From a virus: 24,996 nt of DNA. The notes below the pieces were generated by a model. It was not told the origin of the DNA. It saw only the letters and a program-made list of their open reading frames with translations, and searched no databases. The stretch is taken from positions 1 through 24,996 of the IMG/VR virus record IMGVR_UViG_3300049811_000816. One strand, 5' to 3'. Position 1 is the stretch's first letter. Every line of letters starts with the position of its first letter. Positions 6,721-15,238 of the stretch are shown one piece after another. The position numbers and the translations under genes are program-made.

Positions 6721-7654
6721 GACAGCACAACGGGTCGGCCCGAGAAGACGAAACCGCTATGCCATCCCGGTCGCTGGCGCGCTTCAACTGCCAGATGTGA
6801 ACCTGCTAATTCCGCCGTATGTGCTCGGGATCTGGCTTGGCGACGGGCACAGCTATGGCTCGCAGATTACCTGCCATCGGGACGATCTGGAGATTGCCGA
6901 TCACCTGCGGTCCTGCGGCATGGCGGTTGAAGTCAGCGCCAAGGACAAGCGGCGCCCAGATGTTCTGACGCTGAAACCGACCGTGCCCTGGCCCGCTCAC
7001 GTCTGTCGCCGGGGCCACGACCAGAACCGCCTGGGCCGGCACGCAAATGGCAACTGCGCGGAATGCGGGCGCCAATTCTCTCTACGCTGGAAGAACGGAT
7101 CGCCCGTCGATCCGGTACTGGAAGAGGTAAAGCCGTTCAGTCAGCGGCTGAGGGATCTGGGACTCGTCAAGGACCGCAAGACGCTCGGGACGGGAAAGCA
7201 CATCCCCGCCGTCTATCTCCGCGCTTCAAGGGATCAGCGGCTCGCATTGCTGCAGGGGCTGATGGATACGGACGGCTATGTCGGCTCCAACGGGCGCTGC
7301 GAGTTCATCACGATCTACCCACGCCTGGCCGATGGCTTCGGCGAACTTCTGGCTTCGCTCGGGGTCAAGTTCACGTCGGCTTCGAAGCAGCCGAGCCTGG
7401 TCGTCGACGGGGAGCGCAGGCTGGGCAAGCCGGCGACGCGCTTCTCGTTCCTGGTCTATGACGACGTACCGGTATTCCGTCTGGCCCGCAAACGCGGACG
7501 ACAGGTGTCGCGGGAGGGGCGGCGGACGACGGAGACAGAGCGTCGGCGCATCGTTGCGGTCGAGCCGGTCGACAGCGTGCCGGTCCGATGCATTCAGGTC
7601 GACAGCCCGAACCAGCTCTATCTGGCGGGGCGGGCAATGATCCCGACCCACAAC
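6421..7654 (+). other. class 3-like intein with LAGLIDADG homing endonuclease
   Basis: The intein interrupts the terminase Walker A loop between K and T (SAQVGK / TEILNN). With one nucleotide removed it would be 411 residues. Position 1 is Ala, not Cys or Ser. Block B is ADADHLW (His65, Trp67), block F is PVRCIQVDSPNQLYL with Cys at 7589-7591, and block G is IPTHN with Thr at 7646-7648, followed by extein Thr. Ala1 together with W in block B, C in block F and T in block G is the class 3 signature, in which the block F Cys is the first nucleophile. Two LAGLIDADG helices are seen, VLGIWLGDG (near 6821) and LLQGLMDTDG (7247-7276). The reading frame is broken between 6665 and 6720. Confidence 0.9.
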
Positions 7655-9340
7655 ACCGAGATCCTGAACAACGCGGTGGGCTACCACATCGACCAGGACC
7701 CGGCGCCGATCATGGTGGTGATGCCGACCGAGCGCGACGCTGAGACCTGGTCGAAGGACCGCTTCTCGCCGATGGCGCGGGACACGCCGTGCCTTGTGGG
7801 CAGGATTGCGGATCCGAGGTCGCGGGATGGCACCAACAAAATCCTGCACAAGCGCTTTCCGGGCGGGCACCTGACGATCGTGGGCGCGAATGCGCCCTCG
7901 GGACTCGCGAGCCGCCCGATCCGGCTCCTCATGTGCGACGAGGTCGATCGCTATCCGTTCAGCGCGGGCGCCGAGGGGGATCCGGTCAACCTCGCGAAGA
8001 AGCGAACGGTCACCTTCTGGAACCGCAAGATCGTGCTGGTCTCGACGCCCACCAACAAGGGCGCGAGCCGGATCGAGACGGCCTTCGAGGAAAGCGACCA
8101 GAGGCAGTTCTGGGTGCCGTGTCCGGACTGCGGGACCGAGCAGGTCCTGACCTGGCCGCGGGTGCGCTGGGACAAAGGACCTGACGGCGCGCACCTGCCG
8201 GATACGGCGCTGTATAATTGCATCGAGTGCGATGCGGCATGGCGCGACGAGACCCGCTGGGCGGCGGTCTCGAAGGGGCGCTGGATCGCGAACCGGCCTT
8301 TTGCGCGGACGGCGGGGTTCCATCTCAACGAGATCTACTCGCCCTGGGTGCGGCTCGAGGCGATGGTGCGCAGCTTCCTCTCGGCCCGGGCCGGGGGCGA
8401 CGAAGCGATGAAGACCTTCGTGAACACCGCGCTCGGCGAGACCTGGATGGAGAGCGGCGAGGCGCCGGACTGGCAGCGGCTGGCGGACCGGCGCGAGGCG
8501 TGGCCAGCGGGGACGGTGCCCGAGCGCGGCTTGTTCCTGACCGCGGGCGCGGACGTCCAGAAGGACCGGATCGAGGTCGATGTCTGGGCCTGGGGCAGGG
8601 GGCTCGAAAGCTGGCTCGTCGAGCATGTGGTGCTGGAAGGTGGACCCGGCGATCCGGCCTGCTGGCAGAAGCTCAGCGACCTTTTGGGGCGGGTCTGGCA
8701 ACACGCCAGTGGCCAGCACCTGACGATCGCGCGGCTCGCGATCGACACCGGCTACGAGACCAGCGCCGTCTACGGCTGGGCTCGTGCAGTGGGCTTCGCG
8801 CAGGTGGCGCCGGTGAAGGGCCTTGAGGGCTTCAACCGGTCGAGCCCGGTGACCGGGCCGACCTATGTCGATGCCACGATCGGAGGCAAGCGGCTCCGGC
8901 GCGGGGCGCGGCTCTGGACGGTGGCGACATCGACCTTCAAGACTGAGACCTATCGGTTCCTGCGGCTCCCTGCGCAGGAGGCCAGCCCGGCAGATGCGGA
9001 AGCACGGCCCCCAGGCTTCATGCATCTGCCGGGCTGGATCGACGCCGAGTGGCTGAAGCAGCTGACCGCGGAGCAGCTAGTGACGGTGCGCACGAAGCGC
9101 GGCTTCGCCCGGCTGGAATGGCAGAAGCTGCGCGAGCGCAACGAGGCGCTGGACTGCCGGGTCTATGCGCGGGCGGCAGCCTGGATCGTCGGTGCCGACC
9201 GCTGGTCCGAGGCGAGGTGGCAGGAACTGGAGCGTCCGCTGGCGGTGGGGCAGGGCAGATCGGCCGGGGAAGCGGCGGCACGGGCTTTGCCGCGCCCGTC
9301 CGCGCGGCGGCGGACGGTGCGGTCGAGCTACATGGGGTGA
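6677..9340 (+). CDS. C-terminal intein part with homing endonuclease, plus terminase large subunit C-extein
   Basis: This frame has 887 codons. Residues 1-326 are the intein endonuclease and splicing blocks F and G. Residues 327-887 are the GpA C-extein, giving a 652-aa terminase after splicing (lambda A is 641 aa). The extein shows Walker B LLMCDEVDRYP, the motor motif VLVSTPTN, a zinc pair CPDCGTE...CIECDAAW, and the nuclease start LTAGADVQKDRIEVDVWAWG. It cuts concatemers and pumps DNA into the prohead. The ATG at 6677 has GAGG 10 nt upstream, so independent initiation is conceivable. The upstream frame closes at a TGA at 6662-6664. Without frameshifting, slippage, trans-splicing or sequence correction, an intact terminase cannot be made. 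Confidence 0.88.
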   Translation: MMIHRGVLTTREIAETAQRVGPRRRNRYAIPVAGALQLPDVNLLIPPYVLGIWLGDGHSYGSQITCHRDDLEIADHLRSCGMAVEVSAKDKRRPDVLTLKPTVPWPAHVCRRGHDQNRLGRHANGNCAECGRQFSLRWKNGSPVDPVLEEVKPFSQRLRDLGLVKDRKTLGTGKHIPAVYLRASRDQRLALLQGLMDTDGYVGSNGRCEFITIYPRLADGFGELLASLGVKFTSASKQPSLVVDGERRLGKPATRFSFLVYDDVPVFRLARKRGRQVSREGRRTTETERRRIVAVEPVDSVPVRCIQVDSPNQLYLAGRAMIPTHNTEILNNAVGYHIDQDPAPIMVVMPTERDAETWSKDRFSPMARDTPCLVGRIADPRSRDGTNKILHKRFPGGHLTIVGANAPSGLASRPIRLLMCDEVDRYPFSAGAEGDPVNLAKKRTVTFWNRKIVLVSTPTNKGASRIETAFEESDQRQFWVPCPDCGTEQVLTWPRVRWDKGPDGAHLPDTALYNCIECDAAWRDETRWAAVSKGRWIANRPFARTAGFHLNEIYSPWVRLEAMVRSFLSARAGGDEAMKTFVNTALGETWMESGEAPDWQRLADRREAWPAGTVPERGLFLTAGADVQKDRIEVDVWAWGRGLESWLVEHVVLEGGPGDPACWQKLSDLLGRVWQHASGQHLTIARLAIDTGYETSAVYGWARAVGFAQVAPVKGLEGFNRSSPVTGPTYVDATIGGKRLRRGARLWTVATSTFKTETYRFLRLPAQEASPADAEARPPGFMHLPGWIDAEWLKQLTAEQLVTVRTKRGFARLEWQKLRERNEALDCRVYARAAAWIVGADRWSEARWQELERPLAVGQGRSAGEAAARALPRPSARRRTVRSSYMG
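6690..6695 (+). other. G6 homopolymer at the intein frame break
   Basis: Removing one G would join the upstream frame (DDPSG) directly to VLTTREIAE, a normal-looking intein continuation. The G6 run is therefore the simplest site of the 1-nt indel. It may be a real mutation, a slippage site or a sequencing error. Confidence 0.6.
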
Positions 9341-9431
9341 GCGCCACACCGAGGCGGTGTTGGTCGTCGCGGTTGCGAGGGTCTCCGAACTCTGTTCTGG
9401 TCTTGGGATCGCACGAGAAGGAGAGAGGGAA

Positions 9432-10049
9432 GTGTCCAGAGAACCGGAGCTGTTCACGCTTCCCGCTCGTCGCGGGCGTGCCGTCCGCCTCGGAAAGGGG
9501 GAGGCAATCCAGATCATCAACACGCACGGGTCCCAGGTTGTGGACACGTGGGTGTTCAACGCCGAGGATCTGACGGAATTCCTGTCCAACGAGCATATGC
9601 GCCCGACCCTGGGCAAGCTGTGGCCCGGCAGGGGAGATGCGCTGATCACCAACCGGCGCCGGGCGATCATGATCATGGAAGAGGATACCTCGCCGGGACG
9701 ACACGACACCCTGATCGCGGCCTGCGACGACTACCGCTACGGCCTCCTCGGCTGCACCGAGTATCATGACAACTGCACGGACAACCTTCACGCCGCCATG
9801 CGACGGATCGGGCTGGAGGCGCCAGAATGCCCGAGTCCGCTGAATCTGTGGATGAACATCCCGGTCGCAGCCGACGGCTCAACAGGCTGGGGTGAGCCTC
9901 TGTCCAAGCCGGGAGACCATGTCATCCTGCGGGCTCAGATGGACTGCGTCGTCGCCATGTCGGCCTGCCCGCAGGACATGCTGCCGATCAACGGCGCGGC
10001 CTGTCAGCCGACCGAGGCTCACTACCGGCTCCTCGAGCGCGGTACGTGA
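9432..10049 (+). CDS. DUF1989 / urea carboxylase-associated family protein
   Basis: This 205-aa protein has the DUF1989 pattern: INTHGSQVVDTWVFN near the N-terminus, TPGR-like TSPGRHDTLIAACDD (86-100), and GCTEYHDNCTDNLHAAM (107-123) with Cys/Glu/His positions suited to a metal. Its closing motif is ACPQDMLPINGA. Family members are encoded beside urea amidolyase and guanidine carboxylase, and some act as a metal-dependent carboxyguanidine deiminase. Here no carboxylase gene is near. The start is a GTG with AAGGAGAGAGGGA just before it; the frame upstream of that is a shadow of the terminase. It follows the terminase by 91 bp on the same strand and looks like metabolic cargo. Substrate is uncertain. 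Confidence 0.85.
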   Translation: MSREPELFTLPARRGRAVRLGKGEAIQIINTHGSQVVDTWVFNAEDLTEFLSNEHMRPTLGKLWPGRGDALITNRRRAIMIMEEDTSPGRHDTLIAACDDYRYGLLGCTEYHDNCTDNLHAAMRRIGLEAPECPSPLNLWMNIPVAADGSTGWGEPLSKPGDHVILRAQMDCVVAMSACPQDMLPINGAACQPTEAHYRLLERGT

Positions 10050-10074
10050 TCCTCCGGGCTTTTCGCGGGGCTGC

Positions 10075-10971
10075 CTAGTTCAGGCAGCATTTCTTGAACT
10101 TCTTGCCACTCCCGCAGGGACAGGGATCGTTGCGCCCGACCTTCGGCGTGTCATGCTCGAAGGGTGCACCGAAGAAGTCGTGCACAGACTCCGGGCGCTC
10201 TCCTGCGGCCGCACGGGCCTTCAGGTACTCCTCGGAGAAGCAGTACCAGCCCGAGAGATCGTCAATGGCGCTCTCGATGAGGCGGCTGTTGCGGCTGCGA
10301 TGGTACCAGGACGCTTCGCTGCCTGCGACGGCTTCACGGAGTTGCTCCTGGAAGAAGGCGAAATCTGCCTCGTCGGGCGAGATCCACTCCTCTGCGAAGG
10401 CCTGCTGCACCTGGGGCTCCAGATGCTCCAGTCCGAGGTCGGCAACGGCGAATGCCCAGGAGCCCCAGAGGGTTTCGGGCTTGTCCAAGTCGACGGTGAA
10501 GAACTGCTCGAGATAGTCGGTGACCTCTGGCCGGATTTCCGGCTGGGTTCGCGCAATGAGGACGAGCGCATCGATCATCTGGCAGCGAACATACTCGTCG
10601 GCGGCCGGGTCCTCGATCAGCCCGAAGATTGGCTGAAGGTCGCCATCGCAGACCCCAGCAACGACGCGCGCGGTGCTCTCCGTCAGCGCATCGCCGAGTA
10701 GAAGTTCGAGGAATGCGGGATCGTGGTGCAATAGGGCGGTGAGCGGATGGTAGGCGCGGGTGTCGCGCCATTCGCCGAGCAGGAAGAAGGCGAAGAGAAA
10801 GGCTGACAGGTCATCCTCGGCCACGCTGTCCGGGGTCGCGCGCCGGAGACGGTGGATCAGGTCGAGGAAGACAGGAATCATGTCTTCGCGGTGCTCGCCC
10901 GCCGCGACCATGGCGTCGCGGGGGAGCCCAACCGCTTCGGCGAGGGCAGTGAAGATCTGCTCGGGGGTCAC
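10075..10971 (-). CDS. DUF1186 domain protein with C-terminal SEC-C zinc motif
   Basis: This 298-aa protein is antisense to the virion genes. Residues 1-230 form an Ala/Leu/Glu-rich helical-repeat-like region matching DUF1186 ([22 protein letters not shown] is within it). The C-terminus is a SEC-C motif, [19 protein letters not shown], which binds zinc and in SecA contacts SecB and ribosomes. The start is a GTG with GGAG about 9 nt upstream. It is convergent with the DUF1989 gene (25 bp between stops) and divergent from the W-like gene. No enzymatic motif is visible. It is a non-structural insert between terminase and head-joining genes, and its function is unknown beyond likely protein or metal binding. 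Confidence 0.85.
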   Translation of the reverse strand: MTPEQIFTALAEAVGLPRDAMVAAGEHREDMIPVFLDLIHRLRRATPDSVAEDDLSAFLFAFFLLGEWRDTRAYHPLTALLHHDPAFLELLLGDALTESTARVVAGVCDGDLQPIFGLIEDPAADEYVRCQMIDALVLIARTQPEIRPEVTDYLEQFFTVDLDKPETLWGSWAFAVADLGLEHLEPQVQQAFAEEWISPDEADFAFFQEQLREAVAGSEASWYHRSRNSRLIESAIDDLSGWYCFSEEYLKARAAAGERPESVHDFFGAPFEHDTPKVGRNDPCPCGSGKKFKKCCLN

Positions 10972-11059
10972 CGTGTGGTCTCCGTCTCAAGTGCCTCCGC
11001 GCGCCATATCGCAGCCGACGACGGCGTGCCACCGGCGACGCATACGAAGGGAGCCTCTG

Positions 11060-11275
11060 ATGCCCACGCCTGCGGAACTCCGCGCCCGCCGCGAGGCGCT
11101 GACGGCGCAGCGGTCCTCCGGAGTGGCGCGGGTGAGTTATGACGGCAAGACCGTGGACTATCGCAGCGTGGCCGAGATCGACCGGGCGCTTGAGGCGCTC
11201 AATCGTGAGATCGCCGCCGCCGAGGGGCGGCGGATCGTGCGCCAGATCCGGGTGACGACGGCAAAGGGGCTCTGA
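11060..11275 (+). CDS. head completion / head-tail joining protein, gpW-like
   Basis: This 71-aa protein (lambda W is 68 aa) has the pattern of gpW-family connector proteins: N-terminal helix PAELRARREALTAQRSSG, a short beta hairpin VSYDGKTVDYRS and a second helix VAEIDRALEALNREIAAAEG. After packaging, gpW plugs the portal and prepares the tail-attachment surface. AAGGGA lies upstream of the ATG. It sits directly before the portal gene with 3 bp between them, as W and B do in lambda. A longer frame starting near 10760 belongs to the antisense strand of the DUF1186 gene and is rejected. Confidence 0.88.
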   Translation: MPTPAELRARREALTAQRSSGVARVSYDGKTVDYRSVAEIDRALEALNREIAAAEGRRIVRQIRVTTAKGL

Positions 11276-11278
11276 CCC

Positions 11279-12799
11279 ATGGGTCTCTTCGACCGCTTCC
11301 GCCGCCGACCTTCCGGCGGCCCGGCCGCCGTGCGCGCCCGCCTCGAAGGCGCCATGGCAAAACGCCGGCTGCGCGGCTGGAACCCGCCCTTGGAGAACAT
11401 CAACACGCTGGTCGCCTCGGGCGGCCCGCGGCTCCTGGCGCGGTCCCGCGAACTTGTGGTGACGAACGGCTATGCCGCCAACGCCTGCGAGGCCTTCGCC
11501 GCGAACCTCGTCGGCGACGGCATCAAGCCGTCGTCGCTGATCGAGGAAGTCGCCTTGCGCGACCGGGTGCAGCGGCTCTGGCTCGCCTGGACCGACGAGG
11601 CCGACGCGGACGGGCTGACCGACTTCTACGGCCTCCAGGCCATGGTCGCGCGGGAGATGTTCGTCGCCGGCGAGTGCTTCGTCCGGCTGCGGCCCCGCCG
11701 CGCCGAGGACGGTCTGATGGTCCCGCTACAGCTGCAGCTCCTGCAATCCGAGATGCTGCCCTTCGAGAAGACGGAGACGGCGGCGAACGGCAACCGGATC
11801 CGTTGCGGGATCGAGTTCGATGCGATCGGCCGGCGCGTGGCCTACCACTTCCGCCGCCGCCACCCGGGCGACAGCACCGACCAGCGCGTGGCTTTGCCCG
11901 AGAACGTCCGTGTTTTGGCCCCGGAGGTGCTGCACATCTACCGGCCGATCGACGCGGGCCAGATCCGGGGACTTCCGCATGTGGCGCCCGCCATGGTGCG
12001 GCTGTTCCTGCTCGACCAGTACGACGACGCCGAGCTCGACCGGAAGAAGACCGCGGCGATGTTCGCGGGCTTCATCACCAAGACCGCGCCGGAAGAGCCG
12101 ATGATGGGCGAGACGGTGGCCGATCTGGATGGCGCGGCCATCGCAAGCTTGGAACCCGGCACCATGCAGGTGCTCTTGCCCGGGGAGGACGTGAAGTTCT
12201 CCGCGCCCGCGGACGTCGGCGGCGGCTACGAGGCGTTCCAGTACCGCACGCTGCTCGCGGTCTCGGCCTCGCTGGGGCTGCCGTATCACCTCGTGACCGG
12301 CGATGTCCGGCAGGCAAACTACTCGAGCCTCAGGGCGGAACTCGTCGAGTTCCGCCGCCGCATCGGCCAGCTTCAGCACGGCGTGATCGTGCACCAGCTC
12401 TGCCGCGCGGTCTGGCGGCGCTGGCTGGAGACGGCGGTGCTGGCGGGCGCGCTCGACGCCGATCCTGTGGCAGCGCGGCCGGTTCAGTGGATCCCGCCGC
12501 GTTGGGACTGGGTCGACCCGCTGAAGGACATCCAGGCGCAGGTGCTGGCGATGGAGGCGGGGATCACATCCCGGCGCAAGGTGGTCGAGGCCACAGGCTA
12601 TGACATCGAGGAAGTCGACCGCGAGAACGCGACGGACGCGGCCCGCGCGGGTGCACTTGGCCTCAGGTACCGCACCAGCCCGGGCGAGACGCAAGGCGCG
12701 CGCGCGACACCGGCGGAGCGGGCTCAGCCCGGCGATGGCGCCGGCAACGACACGGACGACGGCGCGGCGGCGACCAATCCGACCACCGAACAGGAGTGA
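11279..12799 (+). CDS. portal protein, lambda gpB family
   Basis: This 506-aa protein (lambda B is 533 aa) forms the dodecameric portal through which DNA enters the head. Family features seen are the early region ANACEAFAANLVGDGIKPSS, the stem/wing part VLHIYRPIDAGQIRGLPHVAP, FITKTAPEE, and QYRTLLAVSASLGLPYHLVT with NYSSLRAELVEFRR, which is highly typical of lambda-type portals. The C-terminus is a disordered Ala/Gly/Asp/Thr-rich tail. The ATG is 3 bp after the W-like gene, and the protease gene follows 4 bp after the stop, so all three are coupled. Confidence 0.94.
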   Translation: MGLFDRFRRRPSGGPAAVRARLEGAMAKRRLRGWNPPLENINTLVASGGPRLLARSRELVVTNGYAANACEAFAANLVGDGIKPSSLIEEVALRDRVQRLWLAWTDEADADGLTDFYGLQAMVAREMFVAGECFVRLRPRRAEDGLMVPLQLQLLQSEMLPFEKTETAANGNRIRCGIEFDAIGRRVAYHFRRRHPGDSTDQRVALPENVRVLAPEVLHIYRPIDAGQIRGLPHVAPAMVRLFLLDQYDDAELDRKKTAAMFAGFITKTAPEEPMMGETVADLDGAAIASLEPGTMQVLLPGEDVKFSAPADVGGGYEAFQYRTLLAVSASLGLPYHLVTGDVRQANYSSLRAELVEFRRRIGQLQHGVIVHQLCRAVWRRWLETAVLAGALDADPVAARPVQWIPPRWDWVDPLKDIQAQVLAMEAGITSRRKVVEATGYDIEEVDRENATDAARAGALGLRYRTSPGETQGARATPAERAQPGDGAGNDTDDGAAATNPTTEQE

Positions 12800-12803
12800 G
12801 AGC

Positions 12804-13805
12804 ATGGCAAGCTGGTATGCGATCCGCGCCCGCGCGACGGGTGCGGAAGTGGCGATCTATGACGAGATCGGCGCCTACGGGGTCTCAGCGAAGGGGTTCC
12901 TTGCCGAACTTGGCGCGCTGCCGGACAGCGCCCCGATCGACCTGCGACTGAACAGTCCGGGCGGATCGGTCTTCGACGCGGTCGCGATCTTCAATGCTCT
13001 GAAGCGGCACGAAGGGACGGTCACGGTCTGGATTGACGGCATTGCCGCCTCGGCCGCCTCCTACGTGGCCATGGCGGGTGACGAGATCGTCATGCCCGAG
13101 AACGCCTTCCTGATGATCCATGACCCGGCCGGGCTCGTGATGGGCACGGCCGAGGACATGCGCGCCATGGCCGAGGCGCTCGACAAGGTGAAGGGCAGCC
13201 TCGTGCAGGGCTACGCGTCGAAGTCGGGTAGGGCGGCCGAAGAGATCGCCGCGCTGATGGCGGCCGAGACCTGGTTCGACGCGAAGGACGCGCTCGACGC
13301 TGGCCTCGCCACTCGGATCGCCGAACCCGTGCGCATGGCCGCCAGCTTCGACATCGGCCGCTTCCGCAATGCGCCGCCTGCGCTGGCTGAGACTTTCGAC
13401 GCTAAACCGGACCCCGACGACGAGATCGTCGACACCAACACCGAAATGGACGAAGCCACCGAAGAAGACGCCGAGGACGAGCAAGCCGTCGTCCCCGATA
13501 CCCCGCGGCCTCCGTCCGTAACGCCGCTGCCCAGCGACGCGCCGCCCGATCCCGCCGCGATCCGCGCGGACGCCATCGCTCATGCCCGCGCCGTGATCGA
13601 CCTCTGCCGCCTTGCCGGCCTGCCCCAAATGGCCGGCCGCTTCCTCGAGCAGGACGCGAGTGTCGACGAGGTGCGCGCGGCGCTCCTCGCGGCCAAGGCC
13701 GAGGCCGAACCCGAGATAGCACCACACCACCCGCAGCCCGGCCGAAGCGCCACCACCCGGCCCTGGGGCGACGTGATCGCCTGCACCTTCAGGACGAAAG
13801 GATAA
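12804..13805 (+). CDS. head maturation protease, ClpP/S14 type
   Basis: This 333-aa protein has a ClpP-like serine protease domain in residues 1-190: LNSPGGSVFDA (49-59, oxyanion loop), GIAASAASYVAMAG (79-92, likely nucleophile Ser83) and MIHDPAG (104-110, His106). It trims capsid proteins during prohead maturation. The segment about 200-250 is strongly acidic with Pro-rich stretches, and the C-terminal helical region could act as the scaffold, as Nu3 does for lambda C; that is inference. Lambda uses an S49-type protease here, so the protease class differs while the gene order is kept. CAGGAG precedes the ATG. Confidence 0.9.
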   Translation: MASWYAIRARATGAEVAIYDEIGAYGVSAKGFLAELGALPDSAPIDLRLNSPGGSVFDAVAIFNALKRHEGTVTVWIDGIAASAASYVAMAGDEIVMPENAFLMIHDPAGLVMGTAEDMRAMAEALDKVKGSLVQGYASKSGRAAEEIAALMAAETWFDAKDALDAGLATRIAEPVRMAASFDIGRFRNAPPALAETFDAKPDPDDEIVDTNTEMDEATEEDAEDEQAVVPDTPRPPSVTPLPSDAPPDPAAIRADAIAHARAVIDLCRLAGLPQMAGRFLEQDASVDEVRAALLAAKAEAEPEIAPHHPQPGRSATTRPWGDVIACTFRTKG

Positions 13806-13811
13806 TTCCCC

Positions 13812-14177
13812 ATGACCACGCTCACCGAAGGCAAGCACCCCGGCGGCTTCCTCGTCTGGGAAGCCTTCCGCGACTACACTCGCGAGACGATCACCATCGC
13901 AGCGGGCGATCTCTTCCCCGGCACCGTCCTCGGTCGGATCACCGCCACCGGTGCCTATGCCGCTCATGACCCCGCCGCCGTCGACGGCACCGAGACTGCC
14001 GCCGGTGTCCTCTGGGGCCGCGCCGATGCCACAGGCGGCGAGGTCCCGGGCGTCGCGCTGCTCCGCGGTCCCGCCATCGTCAACCGCCACGACCTCGTCT
14101 TCGCCGGCACGCCCGGCGAGGCCGAGATCGCCGCCGCCCATGCGGCGCTGCTCGCCGCGGGCATCCTCGTCCGCTGA
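13812..14177 (+). CDS. head decoration protein, gpD-like
   Basis: This 121-aa protein (lambda D is 110 aa) matches the head decoration family that trimerises on expanded capsids and stabilises them. Visible features are an N-terminal arm ending in FLVWEAFRDYTRETITI, the beta segment AAGDLFPGTVLGRITATG, the middle AAGVLWGRADATGGEVPGVAL and the C-terminal AAAHAALLAAGILVR. AAAGGA lies upstream of the ATG. It sits between protease and major capsid genes exactly as D does in lambda. Confidence 0.92.
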   Translation: MTTLTEGKHPGGFLVWEAFRDYTRETITIAAGDLFPGTVLGRITATGAYAAHDPAAVDGTETAAGVLWGRADATGGEVPGVALLRGPAIVNRHDLVFAGTPGEAEIAAAHAALLAAGILVR

Positions 14178-14204
14178 TCCGAATCCCAAAGGAGGCATCC
14201 AGTC

Positions 14205-15218
14205 ATGGCCACCATGGACATCTTCGAAGGCGATGCCTTCTCCATCATCGAGCTGACCCGCGCGCTCGAGAACATCCCCTTCAAGCCGGCGATCCTGTCG
14301 GGTGCGGGTCTCTTCGGCAGCCGCGGGGTACGCGCGCGAACCGTGATGATCGAGAGCCGCGGCGGCACGCTGTCGCTGATCCCGTTCTCCGAGCGTGGCT
14401 CGGCCTACGAGCAACAGGTGCCGGAACGCCGGGAGATGCGCGCCTTCGTCTGCCGCCAGTTCAAGAAGCAGGACGTGCTCTGGGCCTCGGAGATCCAGGC
14501 GATCCGCGACTTCGGCTCGGAAACGGCGGTGAGCCAAGTCCAGACCGAGGTGGCGCGCAAGATGGCGCGGCTCCGCAACGACGCCGAGGCCACCTTCGAG
14601 TTCCACCTCTTCAACGGCATCCAGGGCGTGGTGAAGGACCCGCGCGACGGAGCCACGGTGGTGAACTACTACACCGAGTTCGGCATCACGCCGGCGGCGG
14701 AGGTGGACTTCGACCTCGACAACGCGAGCCCGGCCTCGGGGGCGCTCAGGAAGCGCTGCCAGGCGCTGATCGAGAGCGTCGAGGACACACTTGGTGGCCT
14801 TGCCGCGGGTCAGGTTCAGCTGCGCGCCGAATGCGGCTCGGCCTTCTTCTCCGATCTCGTGGCGCACAAGGAGGTGCGCGAGACCTATCTCAACACCGCC
14901 GCCGCCGCGGACCTGCGGGGCCGGGTGGGCGAGGAGGTCAGCTTCGGCGGCATCACCTTCCGCCGCTACCGGGGCGGGCTTGGCTTCGGCGTGCCGACCG
15001 ACAAGGCGCTGTTCTATCCCGAAGGGGTCGAGGGGCTCTTCGAGATCTACTACGCGCCGGCCGACACCTTCGAGACGGTCAACACCGTGGGTCTGCCGCT
15101 CTATGCGCGCATGATCCCCGATCGCGACCGCGATGAATGGGTGCGGCTCGAGATCGAGAGCAACCCCCTCCCGATCTGCACCCGGCCGCAGGTCCTGCGG
15201 AGCGCACGGCGGACGTAG
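14205..15218 (+). CDS. major capsid protein, lambda gpE family
   Basis: This 337-aa protein (lambda E is 341 aa) forms the capsid shell with the HK97 fold. The N-terminus MATMDIFEGDAFSIIELTRA and the segment TVMIESRGGTLSLIP are typical of this family, as are FGGITFRRYRGG and the C-terminal GLFEIYYAPADTFETVNT followed by WVRLEIESNPLPICTRP. A strong AAAGGAGG precedes the ATG. It is probably the most highly expressed virion gene. No truncation is seen. Confidence 0.94.
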   Translation: MATMDIFEGDAFSIIELTRALENIPFKPAILSGAGLFGSRGVRARTVMIESRGGTLSLIPFSERGSAYEQQVPERREMRAFVCRQFKKQDVLWASEIQAIRDFGSETAVSQVQTEVARKMARLRNDAEATFEFHLFNGIQGVVKDPRDGATVVNYYTEFGITPAAEVDFDLDNASPASGALRKRCQALIESVEDTLGGLAAGQVQLRAECGSAFFSDLVAHKEVRETYLNTAAAADLRGRVGEEVSFGGITFRRYRGGLGFGVPTDKALFYPEGVEGLFEIYYAPADTFETVNTVGLPLYARMIPDRDRDEWVRLEIESNPLPICTRPQVLRSARRT

Positions 15219-15238
15219 GTCGTGAGGGTGGCTTGACG

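Noticed and set aside
7226-9025. 599-aa minus-strand open frame antisense to the terminase
   Set aside because: The plus strand carries an intein endonuclease and terminase motifs; the antisense product is low-complexity and has no family features.
10050-10074. Bidirectional terminator between the DUF1989 and DUF1186 stops
   Set aside because: The 25-bp gap has no convincing stem with a T run on either strand.
12885-14867. 660-aa minus-strand open frame over protease, decoration and capsid genes
   Set aside because: Spans three well-supported virion genes and has Gly/Arg/Glu-rich shadow composition.
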